Source of the DNA: CAXSBR01 sp964252015
GTDB lineage: Bacteria > Actinomycetota > Actinomycetes > Mycobacteriales > Jatrophihabitantaceae
Length of the DNA stretch: 64,000 bases
Assembly (NCBI GenBank): GCA_964252015.1
Contig: CAXULW010000009.1
Location: 62,001 to 126,000, forward strand
Direction: 5' to 3'
Made by a program: the position numbers and the translations under genes. Under the pieces are notes generated by a model. The model saw only the letters and a list, made by a program, of their open reading frames with translations, was not told the origin of the DNA and searched no databases. This document shows positions 17,796 to 26,417 of this stretch, in pieces; position 1 is the stretch's first letter; each line of letters opens with the position of its first letter.

Positions 17796-18767
17796 TCAGC
17801 CGAAGCCGGCCACCTCATGCGGGGAGTACGGCGCCTCGAGCCGGGCCACCTCGTCGTCGGTCAACTCGACTTCGACTGCGGCCACCGCGTCGGTCAGGTG
17901 GGCCAGTTTGGTCGCGCCGATAATGGGGGCGGTCACGGTCGGCTGGCGCAGCATCCAGGCCAGCGCGATCTGCGCCCGGGAGACGCCGCGCTCGGCGGCC
18001 ACCGCGGCGACCGCCTCGACGATGTCGCGGTCGGTCTCGTGATACAGCGTCCGGGCGAACTCGTCGGTCTCGGCGCGAGCACTGCTCTCGTCCCAGTCGC
18101 GGGTGAGCCGGCCGCGCGCCAACGGGCTCCAGGGGATGACGCCGATGCCCTGGTCTGCACACAACGGCAGCATCTCCCGCTCCTCCTCACGGTTGAGCAG
18201 GTTGTAGTGGTCCTGCATGCTCACGAACCGCGTCCAGCCGTGCCGGTCGGCGGTGTACAGGGCCTGACTGAACTGCCACGCCCACATCGACGAAGCCCCT
18301 AGGTAGCGGGCTTTCCCGGCCTTGACCACGTCGTGCAACGCCTCGAGTGTCTCCTCGATCGGCACCGTGGCGTCCCAGCGGTGGATCTGGTACAGGTCGA
18401 CGTAGTCGGTGCCGAGGCGACGCAGGCTGTGGTCGATCTCGGCCAGGATCGCCTTGCGGGACAGGCCCTGCCCGTTCGGGCCCCCGTGCATCCGACCGTT
18501 CACCTTCGTCGCCAGCACGATCTCGTCGCGCTCGGCGTACTCCTTCAGCGCCCGTCCGACGATCTCCTCGCTCGTCCCGGCCGAGTACACGTTGGCGGTG
18601 TCGAAGAAGTTGATGCCGGCCTCGACCGCGGCGCGAATGAAGGGTCGGCTGGCGTCCTCGTCGAGGGTCCACGTGTGGTGGCCGCGATCGGGCGCGCCGT
18701 AGCTCATGCAGCCCAGCGCGATGCGGGAGACGTCCAGCCCGGTCGAGCCCAGCTTGGTGTAGTGCAT
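17796..18767 (-). CDS. Aldo/keto reductase
   Basis: This 323-residue NADPH-dependent oxidoreductase has a TIM-barrel fold. It begins MHYTKLGSTGLDVSRIALGCMSYG. The catalytic tetrad is suggested by FFDTANVYSAG (Asp, Tyr), VLATKV (Lys) and YQIHRWD (His). NADP-binding residues lie in PIIGATKLAHLTDA. The ATG at 18767 follows CTAGGAGGGGCAGGAAAG. It is 32 bp downstream of an SMP-30/lactonase gene on the same strand, so the two probably share a transcript and act in sugar or lactone metabolism. The substrate cannot be identified from sequence. Confidence 0.9.
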   Translation of the reverse strand: MHYTKLGSTGLDVSRIALGCMSYGAPDRGHHTWTLDEDASRPFIRAAVEAGINFFDTANVYSAGTSEEIVGRALKEYAERDEIVLATKVNGRMHGGPNGQGLSRKAILAEIDHSLRRLGTDYVDLYQIHRWDATVPIEETLEALHDVVKAGKARYLGASSMWAWQFSQALYTADRHGWTRFVSMQDHYNLLNREEEREMLPLCADQGIGVIPWSPLARGRLTRDWDESSARAETDEFARTLYHETDRDIVEAVAAVAAERGVSRAQIALAWMLRQPTVTAPIIGATKLAHLTDAVAAVEVELTDDEVARLEAPYSPHEVAGFG

Positions 18768-18799
18768 CTTTCCTGCCCCTCCTAGGCCACGGTTGGGGT

Positions 18800-19660
18800 T
18801 CAGCCTGCGTACGCGAGCACCGGAAGCCCCGGCGTGCCGACGTCGGCGACGAAAAGGGCTCCCGCGCTGGGGTGACTCGGCGCGCCTGCGTCCTCGCCCT
18901 CACGCGACGTGGTGATGAACAACCGGTCGAGGCGCTCACCGCCCAGGGTGCACGCCGTCACCTTGGGCGCCGCGACCTCGATCACCTCGTCCAGGACGCC
19001 GGTGCGGTCGTAGTGGCGCACGGCTCCGCCGCCGTACAGCGCTGTCCAGACCCCACCCGCGGAGTCGACGGTCAGGCCGTCGGGGGCGCCGTCGTCAGCG
19101 TCGATGTGGACGAACGGACGGCGGTCGTGCAGCCCGCGCTCGTCGTCCCAGCTGAACGCGTCGATGCGTTGGGTAGGTGTGTCGTTGTAGTAGGCGGTGG
19201 TCCCGTCGGCGGTCCAGGCCAGGCCGTTGGAGATGGTGACGTCGGCGAAGACCGCGTCGATACGACCGTCAGGCGTCAGCCGGTAGACGGTGCCGGCTCC
19301 GGTGGTCTTGGCGTAGGCCATCGTGCCGGCGATGAAGTTGCCGGCCGGGTCGCAACCGCCTTCGTTGAACCGGATCGCCGGATCGGTGAACACCTCGGCC
19401 AGGCTGCGGACCGGGCCGCCGGCCTCGTCGGCAACCACGATCTCGCGTTCGGTGGCGATGACCACGCCGCCGGCCGTGCGGGGACGGAACACCGCCGCCA
19501 CCCGGCCCACCGGCCAGCGCTCGACGGCACCGGAACCGGTCAGGTGCAAGATGTCGCCGGCCAGCATGTCCACCCAACGCAGGCCACCCCAGCCGGGGTA
19601 CCAGACCGGGCCCTCGGCGTGGACGGCGACGGGATCGGTGAGCTGCTCGGCTGCGGTCAC
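18800..19660 (-). CDS. SMP-30/gluconolactonase/LRE-family lactonase
   Basis: A 286-residue six-bladed beta-propeller metalloenzyme. It shows the opening EGPVWYPGWGGLRWVDM with the metal-binding Glu, the middle TISNGLAWTADGTTAYYNDTPTQRI-type strand with the catalytic Asn, and DGAPDGLTVDSAGGVW with the second metal-binding Asp. Such enzymes hydrolyse aldonolactones or other lactones and need calcium or zinc. It heads a two-gene unit with the aldo/keto reductase, which fits an aldose-oxidation route. The ATG is preceded by GGTGACC, a weak ribosome site. Confidence 0.88.
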   Translation of the reverse strand: MTAAEQLTDPVAVHAEGPVWYPGWGGLRWVDMLAGDILHLTGSGAVERWPVGRVAAVFRPRTAGGVVIATEREIVVADEAGGPVRSLAEVFTDPAIRFNEGGCDPAGNFIAGTMAYAKTTGAGTVYRLTPDGRIDAVFADVTISNGLAWTADGTTAYYNDTPTQRIDAFSWDDERGLHDRRPFVHIDADDGAPDGLTVDSAGGVWTALYGGGAVRHYDRTGVLDEVIEVAAPKVTACTLGGERLDRLFITTSREGEDAGAPSHPSAGALFVADVGTPGLPVLAYAG

Positions 19661-19862
19661 GGGTCACCTCTGCGCACGACGGTGGGACCGTCCGACCCTA
19701 ACCGGGCCGGCCACCGGACCCGTGGTGGGGCCAGGCCGAGGCGAGCATGATCGTCTTCGTTCACGGGGTTGGTCGCCCGCGGCCCGCGGTCGGCCACCCG
19801 CTGTTCACCCGGCGCGGGTTGGGTCAGCCAGTGCTCATCCGCACAAACTCACGGAGGCAAAC

Positions 19863-21749
19863 ATGCGATCTCGCCGACTGCTGGCCGCGGCGGCCGCACT
19901 TCTGTGCGCGGCCGGCTGGGCGAACGCCGCCGATAGGGCCGGGGCCGCGCCCTCGGCCGGGTTGGTCGTCAACGAGGTCTACGGCGGCGGCACGCCCGGG
20001 CCGCTGCGGATCCACGACATCCAGGGCTCGGGCTGGCTCAGCCCGCAGGCCGGCAACACGGTGACGAACGTGCCGGGCGTCGTCACCGCGGTGCGCACCA
20101 GTGGCACCAAAGGCTTCTGGTTCCAAGATCCGGACCCGGACGCCAACCCGGCCACGAGCGAGGGTCTCTTCGTCTACACCTCGTCGCCAGCCGTCACACC
20201 GGGGGACTCCGTGCTCGTCTCTGGCCAGGTCGCCGACTACTACCCGCTCGCCAGCGGGCAGACCGTGAGCACCACGTCCAACCTGTCGGTCACCGAGATC
20301 TCCGCGCCCGCCGTGTCCATCGTCGGCACCGCGCCCATCCCGGCCGCCGAGGTCATCGGGCCGGACACCGTGCCGGCCACCTACGCACCGGATCTCGGCG
20401 GGGCCAACATCGAGAAGTCCGGCCCGGTGCAACCCGCTCGATCCGCACTCGACTTCTGGGAGTCGCGGGAAGGGATGCGGGTCGAGGTCGACGACGCCCG
20501 CGTGGTCGGGCCTTCGGACTCCTACGGCGAGCAGTACGTGACGACGAAGCCCAGCCAGGACCCGACCTACCGCGGTGGCACCGAACTGCTGGGCGAGAAC
20601 GCGACCCCGTCCGGTCGCCTCGAGGTGGTGACCGACGACGGCCGCAACCCGCTGGTGTCGGTCGGCGACGTGTTCACCGGCGCGACCATCGGCACGGTCG
20701 ACTATTCCCAGTACGGCGGCTACCTGCTCGCCGCGTCGACCCTCGGCGCGGTGGCCGCCGACCATCCCGCGCCCAGCGTGGCCAGCAAGGCCGGCGCCAA
20801 TCACCTCACGATCGCCACCTACAACGTGGAGAACCTGGCCCCGGACGGCCCGCCGGCCAAGTATCAGGCGCTCGCCACCGGCATCGTCACCAACCTGGCC
20901 ACGCCCGACATCGTCGCGGTCGAGGAGGTCCAGGACAACAGCGGGGCGGCGGACGACGGCACCGTGGCCGCGGACCAGACGTTGACCCATCTCACCACGG
21001 CCATCACGGCCGCGGGCGGACCGGCCTACAGCTGGCGCGAGATCGACCCGGTGAACGACCAGGACGGCGGCCAACCCGGCGGCAACATCCGCGTCGTGTT
21101 CCTGTTCAACCCGGCCCGCGTCCAGTTCGTCGATCGGGGATCGGCTGCCGTCGACCGGTCGACCACCGCGACGAAGGTCGTGTCGGTGCACGGGCAACCG
21201 GTGCTGACGTTGTCACCTGGGCGGATCGATCCGACGAACCCGGTGTGGGCGTCGAGCCGCAAACCGCTGGCCGGTCAGTTCCGCTTCCGCGGCCAGAGCG
21301 TGATCGTCGTGGCCAACCACTTCGACGCCAAGCTCGGCGACCAGAACGCGGACGGTCGCTACCAGTTCCCGGCCCAGACGTCGGCGATCCAGCGGTCCGG
21401 TCAGGCGGCGGCCGTGCACCGCTTCGTCGCGCAGATCCTGACCGTGCGCCGGCAAGCCGACGTGGTTGTGCTCGGCGACCTCAACGACTACCAGTTCAGC
21501 CCGGCGCTGACCGTGCTGCGGACGGGCAGCGCGAGCGGGAGCGGCCCGGCGATCCTGCGCGACCTGGTGAGTGGCTTGCCGCTGGACCAGCGATACACCT
21601 ACGTCTACGACGGGATCTCCGAGGTGCTCGACCACATCCTCGTCGCCCCGGGTGTACACGGCGTGGGTTACCAGGTCGTCCACCTCAACGCCGAGTACGC
21701 CAACCAGACCAGCGACCACGATCCCCAGGTCGTGCGTTTCGTGCCCTAG
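19863..21749 (+). CDS. Secreted endonuclease/exonuclease/phosphatase-family nuclease
   Basis: A 628-residue exported protein with a signal peptide (about 1-33, RSRR then an alanine/leucine core ending near ADRAGA). An OB-like extracellular nuclease domain (about 55-180) contains IHDIQGSGWLSP. The EEP phosphatase/nuclease domain (about 315-628) shows IATYNVENL, EVQDNS, VVANHFDAK, LGDLNDY and TSDHDP, all expected catalytic blocks. It probably degrades extracellular DNA for nutrients. The frame is open from 19323, but the ATG at 19863 has ACGGAGG six bases upstream and starts the signal peptide. The lamin-tail-like opening VVNEVYGGG is abruptly shortened before the OB-like part. Confidence 0.9.
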   Translation: MRSRRLLAAAAALLCAAGWANAADRAGAAPSAGLVVNEVYGGGTPGPLRIHDIQGSGWLSPQAGNTVTNVPGVVTAVRTSGTKGFWFQDPDPDANPATSEGLFVYTSSPAVTPGDSVLVSGQVADYYPLASGQTVSTTSNLSVTEISAPAVSIVGTAPIPAAEVIGPDTVPATYAPDLGGANIEKSGPVQPARSALDFWESREGMRVEVDDARVVGPSDSYGEQYVTTKPSQDPTYRGGTELLGENATPSGRLEVVTDDGRNPLVSVGDVFTGATIGTVDYSQYGGYLLAASTLGAVAADHPAPSVASKAGANHLTIATYNVENLAPDGPPAKYQALATGIVTNLATPDIVAVEEVQDNSGAADDGTVAADQTLTHLTTAITAAGGPAYSWREIDPVNDQDGGQPGGNIRVVFLFNPARVQFVDRGSAAVDRSTTATKVVSVHGQPVLTLSPGRIDPTNPVWASSRKPLAGQFRFRGQSVIVVANHFDAKLGDQNADGRYQFPAQTSAIQRSGQAAAVHRFVAQILTVRRQADVVVLGDLNDYQFSPALTVLRTGSASGSGPAILRDLVSGLPLDQRYTYVYDGISEVLDHILVAPGVHGVGYQVVHLNAEYANQTSDHDPQVVRFVP

Positions 21750-23242
21750 CGTGAAGGCCCGTCGACGTTGAGCCGGGTGGACTGGACGGTCAGCGCGGCC
21801 AGCACACCGCCGAACGCGCAGAACGCGCCGGCGATGATCACAGCGTGGTGGAAGCCGGTGGCCAGACGGGCCGGGTCGTCGTACGCGGCCGGGGTCAGCC
21901 CGGCCAGACCGGGCAGCACGGCGACCGCGAGCAGGCCCCCGATGCGCGCGATGTCGTTGTTCACGGCCGAGGCGATGCCCGCGTTGTGGTCCGGGGCGGC
22001 GGCCAGGGCGGTTGCCGTCAGCGGGGCGACGGTGATGGACAGGCCGAGGCCGAACACGAGCATCGGCGGCAGGACGCCCGTCCAATACGTCGAGGTAGCG
22101 CTCAGGAACGCGAACAGCGAGATGCCGACGCCGGCGATGACCGGCCCGACGGCCATTGGGATGCGCGGCCCGATCCGGGTGGCCAAGCGGCCCATGCGGG
22201 CGCTCAGCAGCAGCATCACGGCGGTGATCGGGAGCAACGCGCTGCCGGCGGCCACGGGGCTGAACCCGGACACGCGTTGCAAGGCCACGGGCAGCAGGAA
22301 CACCCCACCGGAAAGCGCGGCGTAGACGGTGAACGTCACAGCGTTGGCCGCGCTGAACTGGCGCTCCCGGAACAGTCCCAACGGCAGCAACGGATTGGCC
22401 AGCCGGGATTGCAGGATGAGGAAGCCCACGAGCAGGGCAACGCCGAGCAGAGCGGCGCCGACCGCGCCGGCTTTCCATCCGTTGGCCGGGCCCTCGGTGA
22501 GGCCGTAGATGATGCCGGCCAGGGCGGCTGAGGCGAGCACGGCGCCGAAAACGTCGACCCGGCCGTGGCTCTCGGCGTCACGAGTCTCGGGCACGTGCTT
22601 GAGCGCCACCGCGATGACGAACACCGCGATCGGGATGTTGATCAGGAAGACCAGGCGCCAGCCCCACGGCGCCAGCCCGACCAGGACCCCGCCGAGCACC
22701 GGGCCGAACGCGGTGGCCACTCCGCCAATGCCGGACCAGGCGCCGACTGCGGCGGCCCGATCCTCGCGGCGGAAGACGGCCTGCAGGATGGCCAACGAGC
22801 CCGGGGTAAGCAGGGCGGCGCCGACGCCTTGGACGGCACGCATCCCGACCAGGACCTCGGCCGTCGGCGCGGCGCCGCAGCCGACGGACGCCACCGTGAA
22901 GGCGACGACGCCGACGATGAAGATCAGCCGGCGGCCCATCCGGTCACCGAGGGAACCGCCGAGCAGCAGCAGTCCCGACAGCGTGAGCGTGTACGCGTTG
23001 AGCGTCCACTGCAGGCTGGTGAGGCCGGCGTGCAGGTTGGCACCGATGCGCGGCAGCGCGACGTTGACCACGCTGCCGTCGAGTTGCGCCAAGCCACTGC
23101 CGAAGATCGTGGTGACGAGGATCCAACGCCCTTGCGCCGAGCCGTATACGACGGCGGTGGCGTCGTCCGTATTCCCCACGGCGGCCGGGGTTGGCGAACC
23201 CGCGGCGTCCCCGCTGGTCGTCGACGCGTCGCTCACGCTCAT
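21746..23242 (-). CDS. MFS transporter, DHA2 (EmrB/QacA) drug-exporter type
   Basis: A 498-residue membrane protein with about fourteen helices. It has the DHA2 N-terminal signature LDGSVVNVALPRIGANLHAG, the GGSLGDRMGRR loop (motif A), and a motif C-like GPVLGGVLVGLAPWGWRLVFLINIP region. These exporters use the proton gradient to expel drugs or metabolites. The gene is divergent from a MarR-family regulator across 265 bp, which suggests it is the regulated target. Its TAG stop overlaps the TAG of the convergent nuclease gene in a shared CTAG palindrome. Confidence 0.92.
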   Translation of the reverse strand: MSVSDASTTSGDAAGSPTPAAVGNTDDATAVVYGSAQGRWILVTTIFGSGLAQLDGSVVNVALPRIGANLHAGLTSLQWTLNAYTLTLSGLLLLGGSLGDRMGRRLIFIVGVVAFTVASVGCGAAPTAEVLVGMRAVQGVGAALLTPGSLAILQAVFRREDRAAAVGAWSGIGGVATAFGPVLGGVLVGLAPWGWRLVFLINIPIAVFVIAVALKHVPETRDAESHGRVDVFGAVLASAALAGIIYGLTEGPANGWKAGAVGAALLGVALLVGFLILQSRLANPLLPLGLFRERQFSAANAVTFTVYAALSGGVFLLPVALQRVSGFSPVAAGSALLPITAVMLLLSARMGRLATRIGPRIPMAVGPVIAGVGISLFAFLSATSTYWTGVLPPMLVFGLGLSITVAPLTATALAAAPDHNAGIASAVNNDIARIGGLLAVAVLPGLAGLTPAAYDDPARLATGFHHAVIIAGAFCAFGGVLAALTVQSTRLNVDGPSR

Positions 23243-23441
23243 CCCTTCGTCCCGGCGCGGACGCCTGGTCGGCCGGACCCGACCGCGGTGGACGAGCCGC
23301 AGTCATCATCGTCTCGCGGGTCCAGGTCTTGGTCTGCGTCATTTTTGGCGAACGGCCGATAGCGCCCAGGTGGTGGGGCCAAGCAATCTTCACCTTAACG
23401 ACAAAGGGCTTTTGCTGGTCTTGGCTACCGCTTCGCCTGGC

Positions 23442-23464
23442 GCGAGCAATGATCAAATTCTCGC
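23442..23464. promoter_or_regulatory. Possible MarR-type operator (imperfect palindrome)
   Basis: In the 265-bp divergent gap between the exporter and the MarR gene, GCGAG and CTCGC flank a 13-bp AT-richer core containing TGATCA. The site lies 44 bp upstream of the marR start. The half-sites match exactly over five bases and weakly over the rest. Position and symmetry fit MarR autoregulation, but this is an inference. Confidence 0.3.
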
Positions 23465-23507
23465 TACGATCTCGACACGCCAACGGTCCGACAGAGCGAG
23501 GAAACCG

Positions 23508-23978
23508 ATGATCGATCGACGCGCGCTGCGCGCGGAACCGAATGGAGTGCGGCCTGAACGCTTGGCCGAACTGTTCATCGATGTGTCCAAGCAACTGGGT
23601 CGGATGTCCTCGCGCGCGCGTACCGGGGAGCTCTCGAACGCTCGGTACAACGTCATGCGGGCGGTGCTCGACCGGGGCCCCGATCGGATGAGCCGGATCG
23701 CCTCCGTGGTCGGGATATCCCCGCGCAGCCTCACCGATCTCGTCGACGCCTTGGCCAAGGACGGCTACCTGCGCCGGCTGGCCGACCCGCAGGACCGCCG
23801 CAGCGTGCTGATCGAACTGACCGCGTCGGGCCACGAAGTCGTGCGCGCCGGCCGGCGGGCACGACTGAGTCAGGCGGCCCACGTCTTCGCCGACCTCGAC
23901 ACCAACGAGCGCGCCACCCTGGAACGACTGCTGGTCAGGCTCGGCGGGACCCAGTCCGTGGCCACCTTCCAGGGCTGA
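23508..23978 (+). CDS. MarR-family transcriptional regulator
   Basis: A 156-residue dimeric winged-helix regulator. The DNA-binding part (about 45-115) contains RYNVMRAVLDRGPDRMSRIASVVGISPRSLTDLVDAL (given here as landmarks across the HTH) and the wing DPQDRRSVLIELT. The long open frame beginning near 22509 is a phase artefact; the ATG at 23508 has GAGGAAACCG before it and gives the normal family length. It is divergent from a DHA2 exporter, so the likely role is repression of the exporter until a ligand binds. It converges with the LLM oxidoreductase, 30 bp apart. Confidence 0.9.
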   Translation: MIDRRALRAEPNGVRPERLAELFIDVSKQLGRMSSRARTGELSNARYNVMRAVLDRGPDRMSRIASVVGISPRSLTDLVDALAKDGYLRRLADPQDRRSVLIELTASGHEVVRAGRRARLSQAAHVFADLDTNERATLERLLVRLGGTQSVATFQG

Positions 23979-24008
23979 CTGCCGGGCTGATCTGCGCGGA
24001 CGGTCGGG

Positions 24009-24788
24009 CTACTTCGTGTTCGCGCGGTCGCGCCAGGCCACCCAGCGGCGCAACAACGACAGGTCGTAGTCCGGCCCGCCGACGTCCACCGTGAACAGCC
24101 GCGCCCCGGCGTCGAGGAACTCCTCGACCTGCTGGCCCGGCTCGCCCCGGACCGCAACCGAGCGTTCGACGTCGGCCAGGTCGCGGCCGGCCTCGGTGCA
24201 CCAGCCGGCCAGGATCTCGGACTTGCGCCGGAACGTTTCCACGTCGCTGAACGAGTGCCAGATGTCGGCGTGGCGACCGACGATGCGCAGCGTCTTCTTC
24301 TCGCCCCCGCCGCCGATCAGGACCGGGATCTTGCGGGTCGGCGCCGGGTTGAGTTTGCTCCACCGGTTCTCGATGCGCGGCATCGCTTCGGCCAGCGCGT
24401 CGAGGCGGCCGCCGGCGGTGCCGAACTCGTAGCCGTAGGAGTCGTAGTCCTTCTCGAACCAGCCCGAGCCGATGCCGAGAATGAGCCGTCCGTCGCTGAT
24501 GTGGTCGATCGTGCGGGCCATGTCGGCCAGCAGGTCGGGGTTGCGGTAGCTGTTGCAGGTGACCAAAGCGCCGATCTCGACGCGCGAGGTCTGCTCGGCC
24601 CACGCGGCCAGCACGGTCCAGCACTCGAAGTGCAGCCCGTCCGGTTCGCCGTAGAGCGGATAGAAGTGGTCCCAGTTGAAGGCGATGTCGACGCCAATCT
24701 GCTCCGCCTCGGCCACGGCCGCACGAATCTGCTCGTACTGCGCGTGCTGCGGCTGGATCTGGACACCGATGCGGATCTGGTCGGGCAT
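24009..24788 (-). CDS. LLM-class (luciferase-like) F420- or flavin-dependent oxidoreductase
   Basis: A 259-residue TIM-barrel oxidoreductase of the bacterial luciferase superfamily. Typical blocks are IGVQIQPQHAQYEQIRAAV, FNWDHFYPLYG, VTCNSYRNPDLLADMARTIDHIS (landmarks), GIGSGWFEKDY and PVLIGGGGEKKTLR. In actinobacteria this subgroup usually binds coenzyme F420, and the GSGW and GGGG elements are consistent with that. Substrate is unknown. It is transcribed alone, divergent from the glutamate-cysteine-ligase-like gene with 68 bp between starts. Confidence 0.87.
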   Translation of the reverse strand: MPDQIRIGVQIQPQHAQYEQIRAAVAEAEQIGVDIAFNWDHFYPLYGEPDGLHFECWTVLAAWAEQTSRVEIGALVTCNSYRNPDLLADMARTIDHISDGRLILGIGSGWFEKDYDSYGYEFGTAGGRLDALAEAMPRIENRWSKLNPAPTRKIPVLIGGGGEKKTLRIVGRHADIWHSFSDVETFRRKSEILAGWCTEAGRDLADVERSVAVRGEPGQQVEEFLDAGARLFTVDVGGPDYDLSLLRRWVAWRDRANTK

Positions 24789-24856
24789 GATTCTCCTTCA
24801 GACGCGAGTGATTCCACCGAGGACGTTAGTGTCCCGACTGAATCGGGAGGTGCGGA

Positions 24857-26338
24857 ATGGGACAGGACGTCGAACGGACCGAGTTCACCCGCCAGGATCG
24901 CCAGCTCTACCGGCAGAAGGTCCGGCGCTGTCTGGACGTGTTCGCGCGCATGCTGTCGGAGTCGAAGTTCGACTTCGACCGACCGATGACCGGGTTGGAG
25001 ATCGAGTTCAACCTGATCGACGAGGTCCAGGACCCGGCCATGCGCAACTCCGACGTCCTGCACGCGATCGAGAACCCGGACTTCCAGACCGAGCTGGGCC
25101 AGTTCAACATCGAGATAAACGTCCCCCCGCGCGGGCTGGCCGGCCAGTCCATGGCCGAGCTCGAAAGCGACCTGCGCGACGACCTGAACGAGGCCGAGCA
25201 GCGCTCCCAGGGGGTCGGCGCGCACATCGTCATGATCGGCATCCTGCCCACGTTGAGCCCGGAGCACCTGAGCGCCGACTCGCTGAGCGCCAACCCGCGC
25301 TACGCCTTGCTGAACGAGCAGATCTTCGCCGCTCGCGGTGAGGACCTGCACATCTCCATCGACGGCCCCGACCAGCTGTCCACCTACGCCGACACCATCG
25401 CGCCCGAGGCGGCCTGCACGAGCGTGCAGTTCCACCTGCAGACCAGCCCGAGTGGCTACGCGGGCAACTGGAACGCGGCGCAGTGCATCGCCGGCGTGCA
25501 GCTGGCCTTGGGTGCGAACTCGCCGTTTCTGTTCGGCAAAGAGCTGTGGCGCGAGACCCGGATCGCGCTGTTCGAGCAGAGCACCGACACCCGCCCGGAC
25601 GAGCTGAAGGCCCAAGGGGTGCGGCCGCGGGTCTGGTTCGGCGAGCGCTGGATCACGTCGATCTTCGATCAGTTCGAGGAGAACGTCAGCTACTTCCCGT
25701 CGCTGCTGCCGATCAGGGACGACGAGGATCCGGCCGAGGTGCTCGCGGCCGGCGGCGTGCCTTCGCTGGCCGAGCTGCGGATGCACAACGGCACGGTCTA
25801 CCGCTGGAACCGTCCGGTCTATGACGTGTACAACGGTCAGCCGCACCTGCGGGTGGAGAACCGGGTCTTGCCCGCGGGGCCGACCGTGATCGACATCCTG
25901 GCCAACGGTGCCTTCTACTACGGCGTGCTGCGCGTTCTGGCCGAGGAGGAACGGCCGATCTGGTCGCAGATGTCCTTCCCGGCCGCGCAGGACAATTTCT
26001 ACGCCGGCGCCAAGCTGGGTATCAACGCCCGGATCTACTGGCCCGGCCTGGGCGAGGTACCCGCCGGCGAACTCGTCCTGCGACGCCTGCTGCCGATGGC
26101 CTACGAAGGCCTCGACCGCTGGGGCATGGCCCCCGACGTACGCGACCGCCTGCTCGGGGTCATCGAGCAACGCTGCCTGGCCCACCTCAACGGCGCCGAA
26201 TGGCAGGCTCGAATGTTCCACCGCATCGACGAGGATCGACAGCCCGCCGACCGTCGGGATTCGCTGCGCGAGATGCTCCGCCGCTACGTCGAGTACATGC
26301 ACTCGAACGAGCCAGTGCACACGTGGCCGCTCTCCTGA
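24857..26338 (+). CDS. Glutamate-cysteine ligase family (GCS2-like) carboxylate-amine ligase
   Basis: A 493-residue cytoplasmic enzyme of the GCS2 group. It shows GLEIEFNLID near residue 50 (metal/ATP-binding Glu cluster), FQTELGQFNIEINVPP, SVQFHLQ and LRVENRVLPAGPTVID. The family ligates glutamate to an amine using ATP; experimentally known members include weak gamma-glutamyl-cysteine ligases, and many actinobacterial copies have no assigned substrate. Actinobacteria use mycothiol rather than glutathione, so true glutathione synthesis should not be assumed. The ATG at 24857 follows GGGAGGTGCGGA. A bidirectional hairpin follows the gene. Confidence 0.82.
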   Translation: MGQDVERTEFTRQDRQLYRQKVRRCLDVFARMLSESKFDFDRPMTGLEIEFNLIDEVQDPAMRNSDVLHAIENPDFQTELGQFNIEINVPPRGLAGQSMAELESDLRDDLNEAEQRSQGVGAHIVMIGILPTLSPEHLSADSLSANPRYALLNEQIFAARGEDLHISIDGPDQLSTYADTIAPEAACTSVQFHLQTSPSGYAGNWNAAQCIAGVQLALGANSPFLFGKELWRETRIALFEQSTDTRPDELKAQGVRPRVWFGERWITSIFDQFEENVSYFPSLLPIRDDEDPAEVLAAGGVPSLAELRMHNGTVYRWNRPVYDVYNGQPHLRVENRVLPAGPTVIDILANGAFYYGVLRVLAEEERPIWSQMSFPAAQDNFYAGAKLGINARIYWPGLGEVPAGELVLRRLLPMAYEGLDRWGMAPDVRDRLLGVIEQRCLAHLNGAEWQARMFHRIDEDRQPADRRDSLREMLRRYVEYMHSNEPVHTWPLS

Positions 26339-26349
26339 ACTCCGCGGCT

Positions 26350-26388
26350 CCGACCGACGCGGCCGTTTCCGGCGGCAGCGTCGGTCGG
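26350..26388. terminator. Hairpin between convergent genes
   Basis: A perfect 11-bp stem, CCGACCGACGC and GCGTCGGTCGG, with a 17-nt loop lies between the stops of the GCS2-like gene and the HNH gene. It can act in both directions. There is no long T tract, as is common in high-GC actinobacteria. Confidence 0.6.
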
Positions 26389-26417
26389 GCAGCGGGACAG
26401 GATCATGCGGCACAGGG

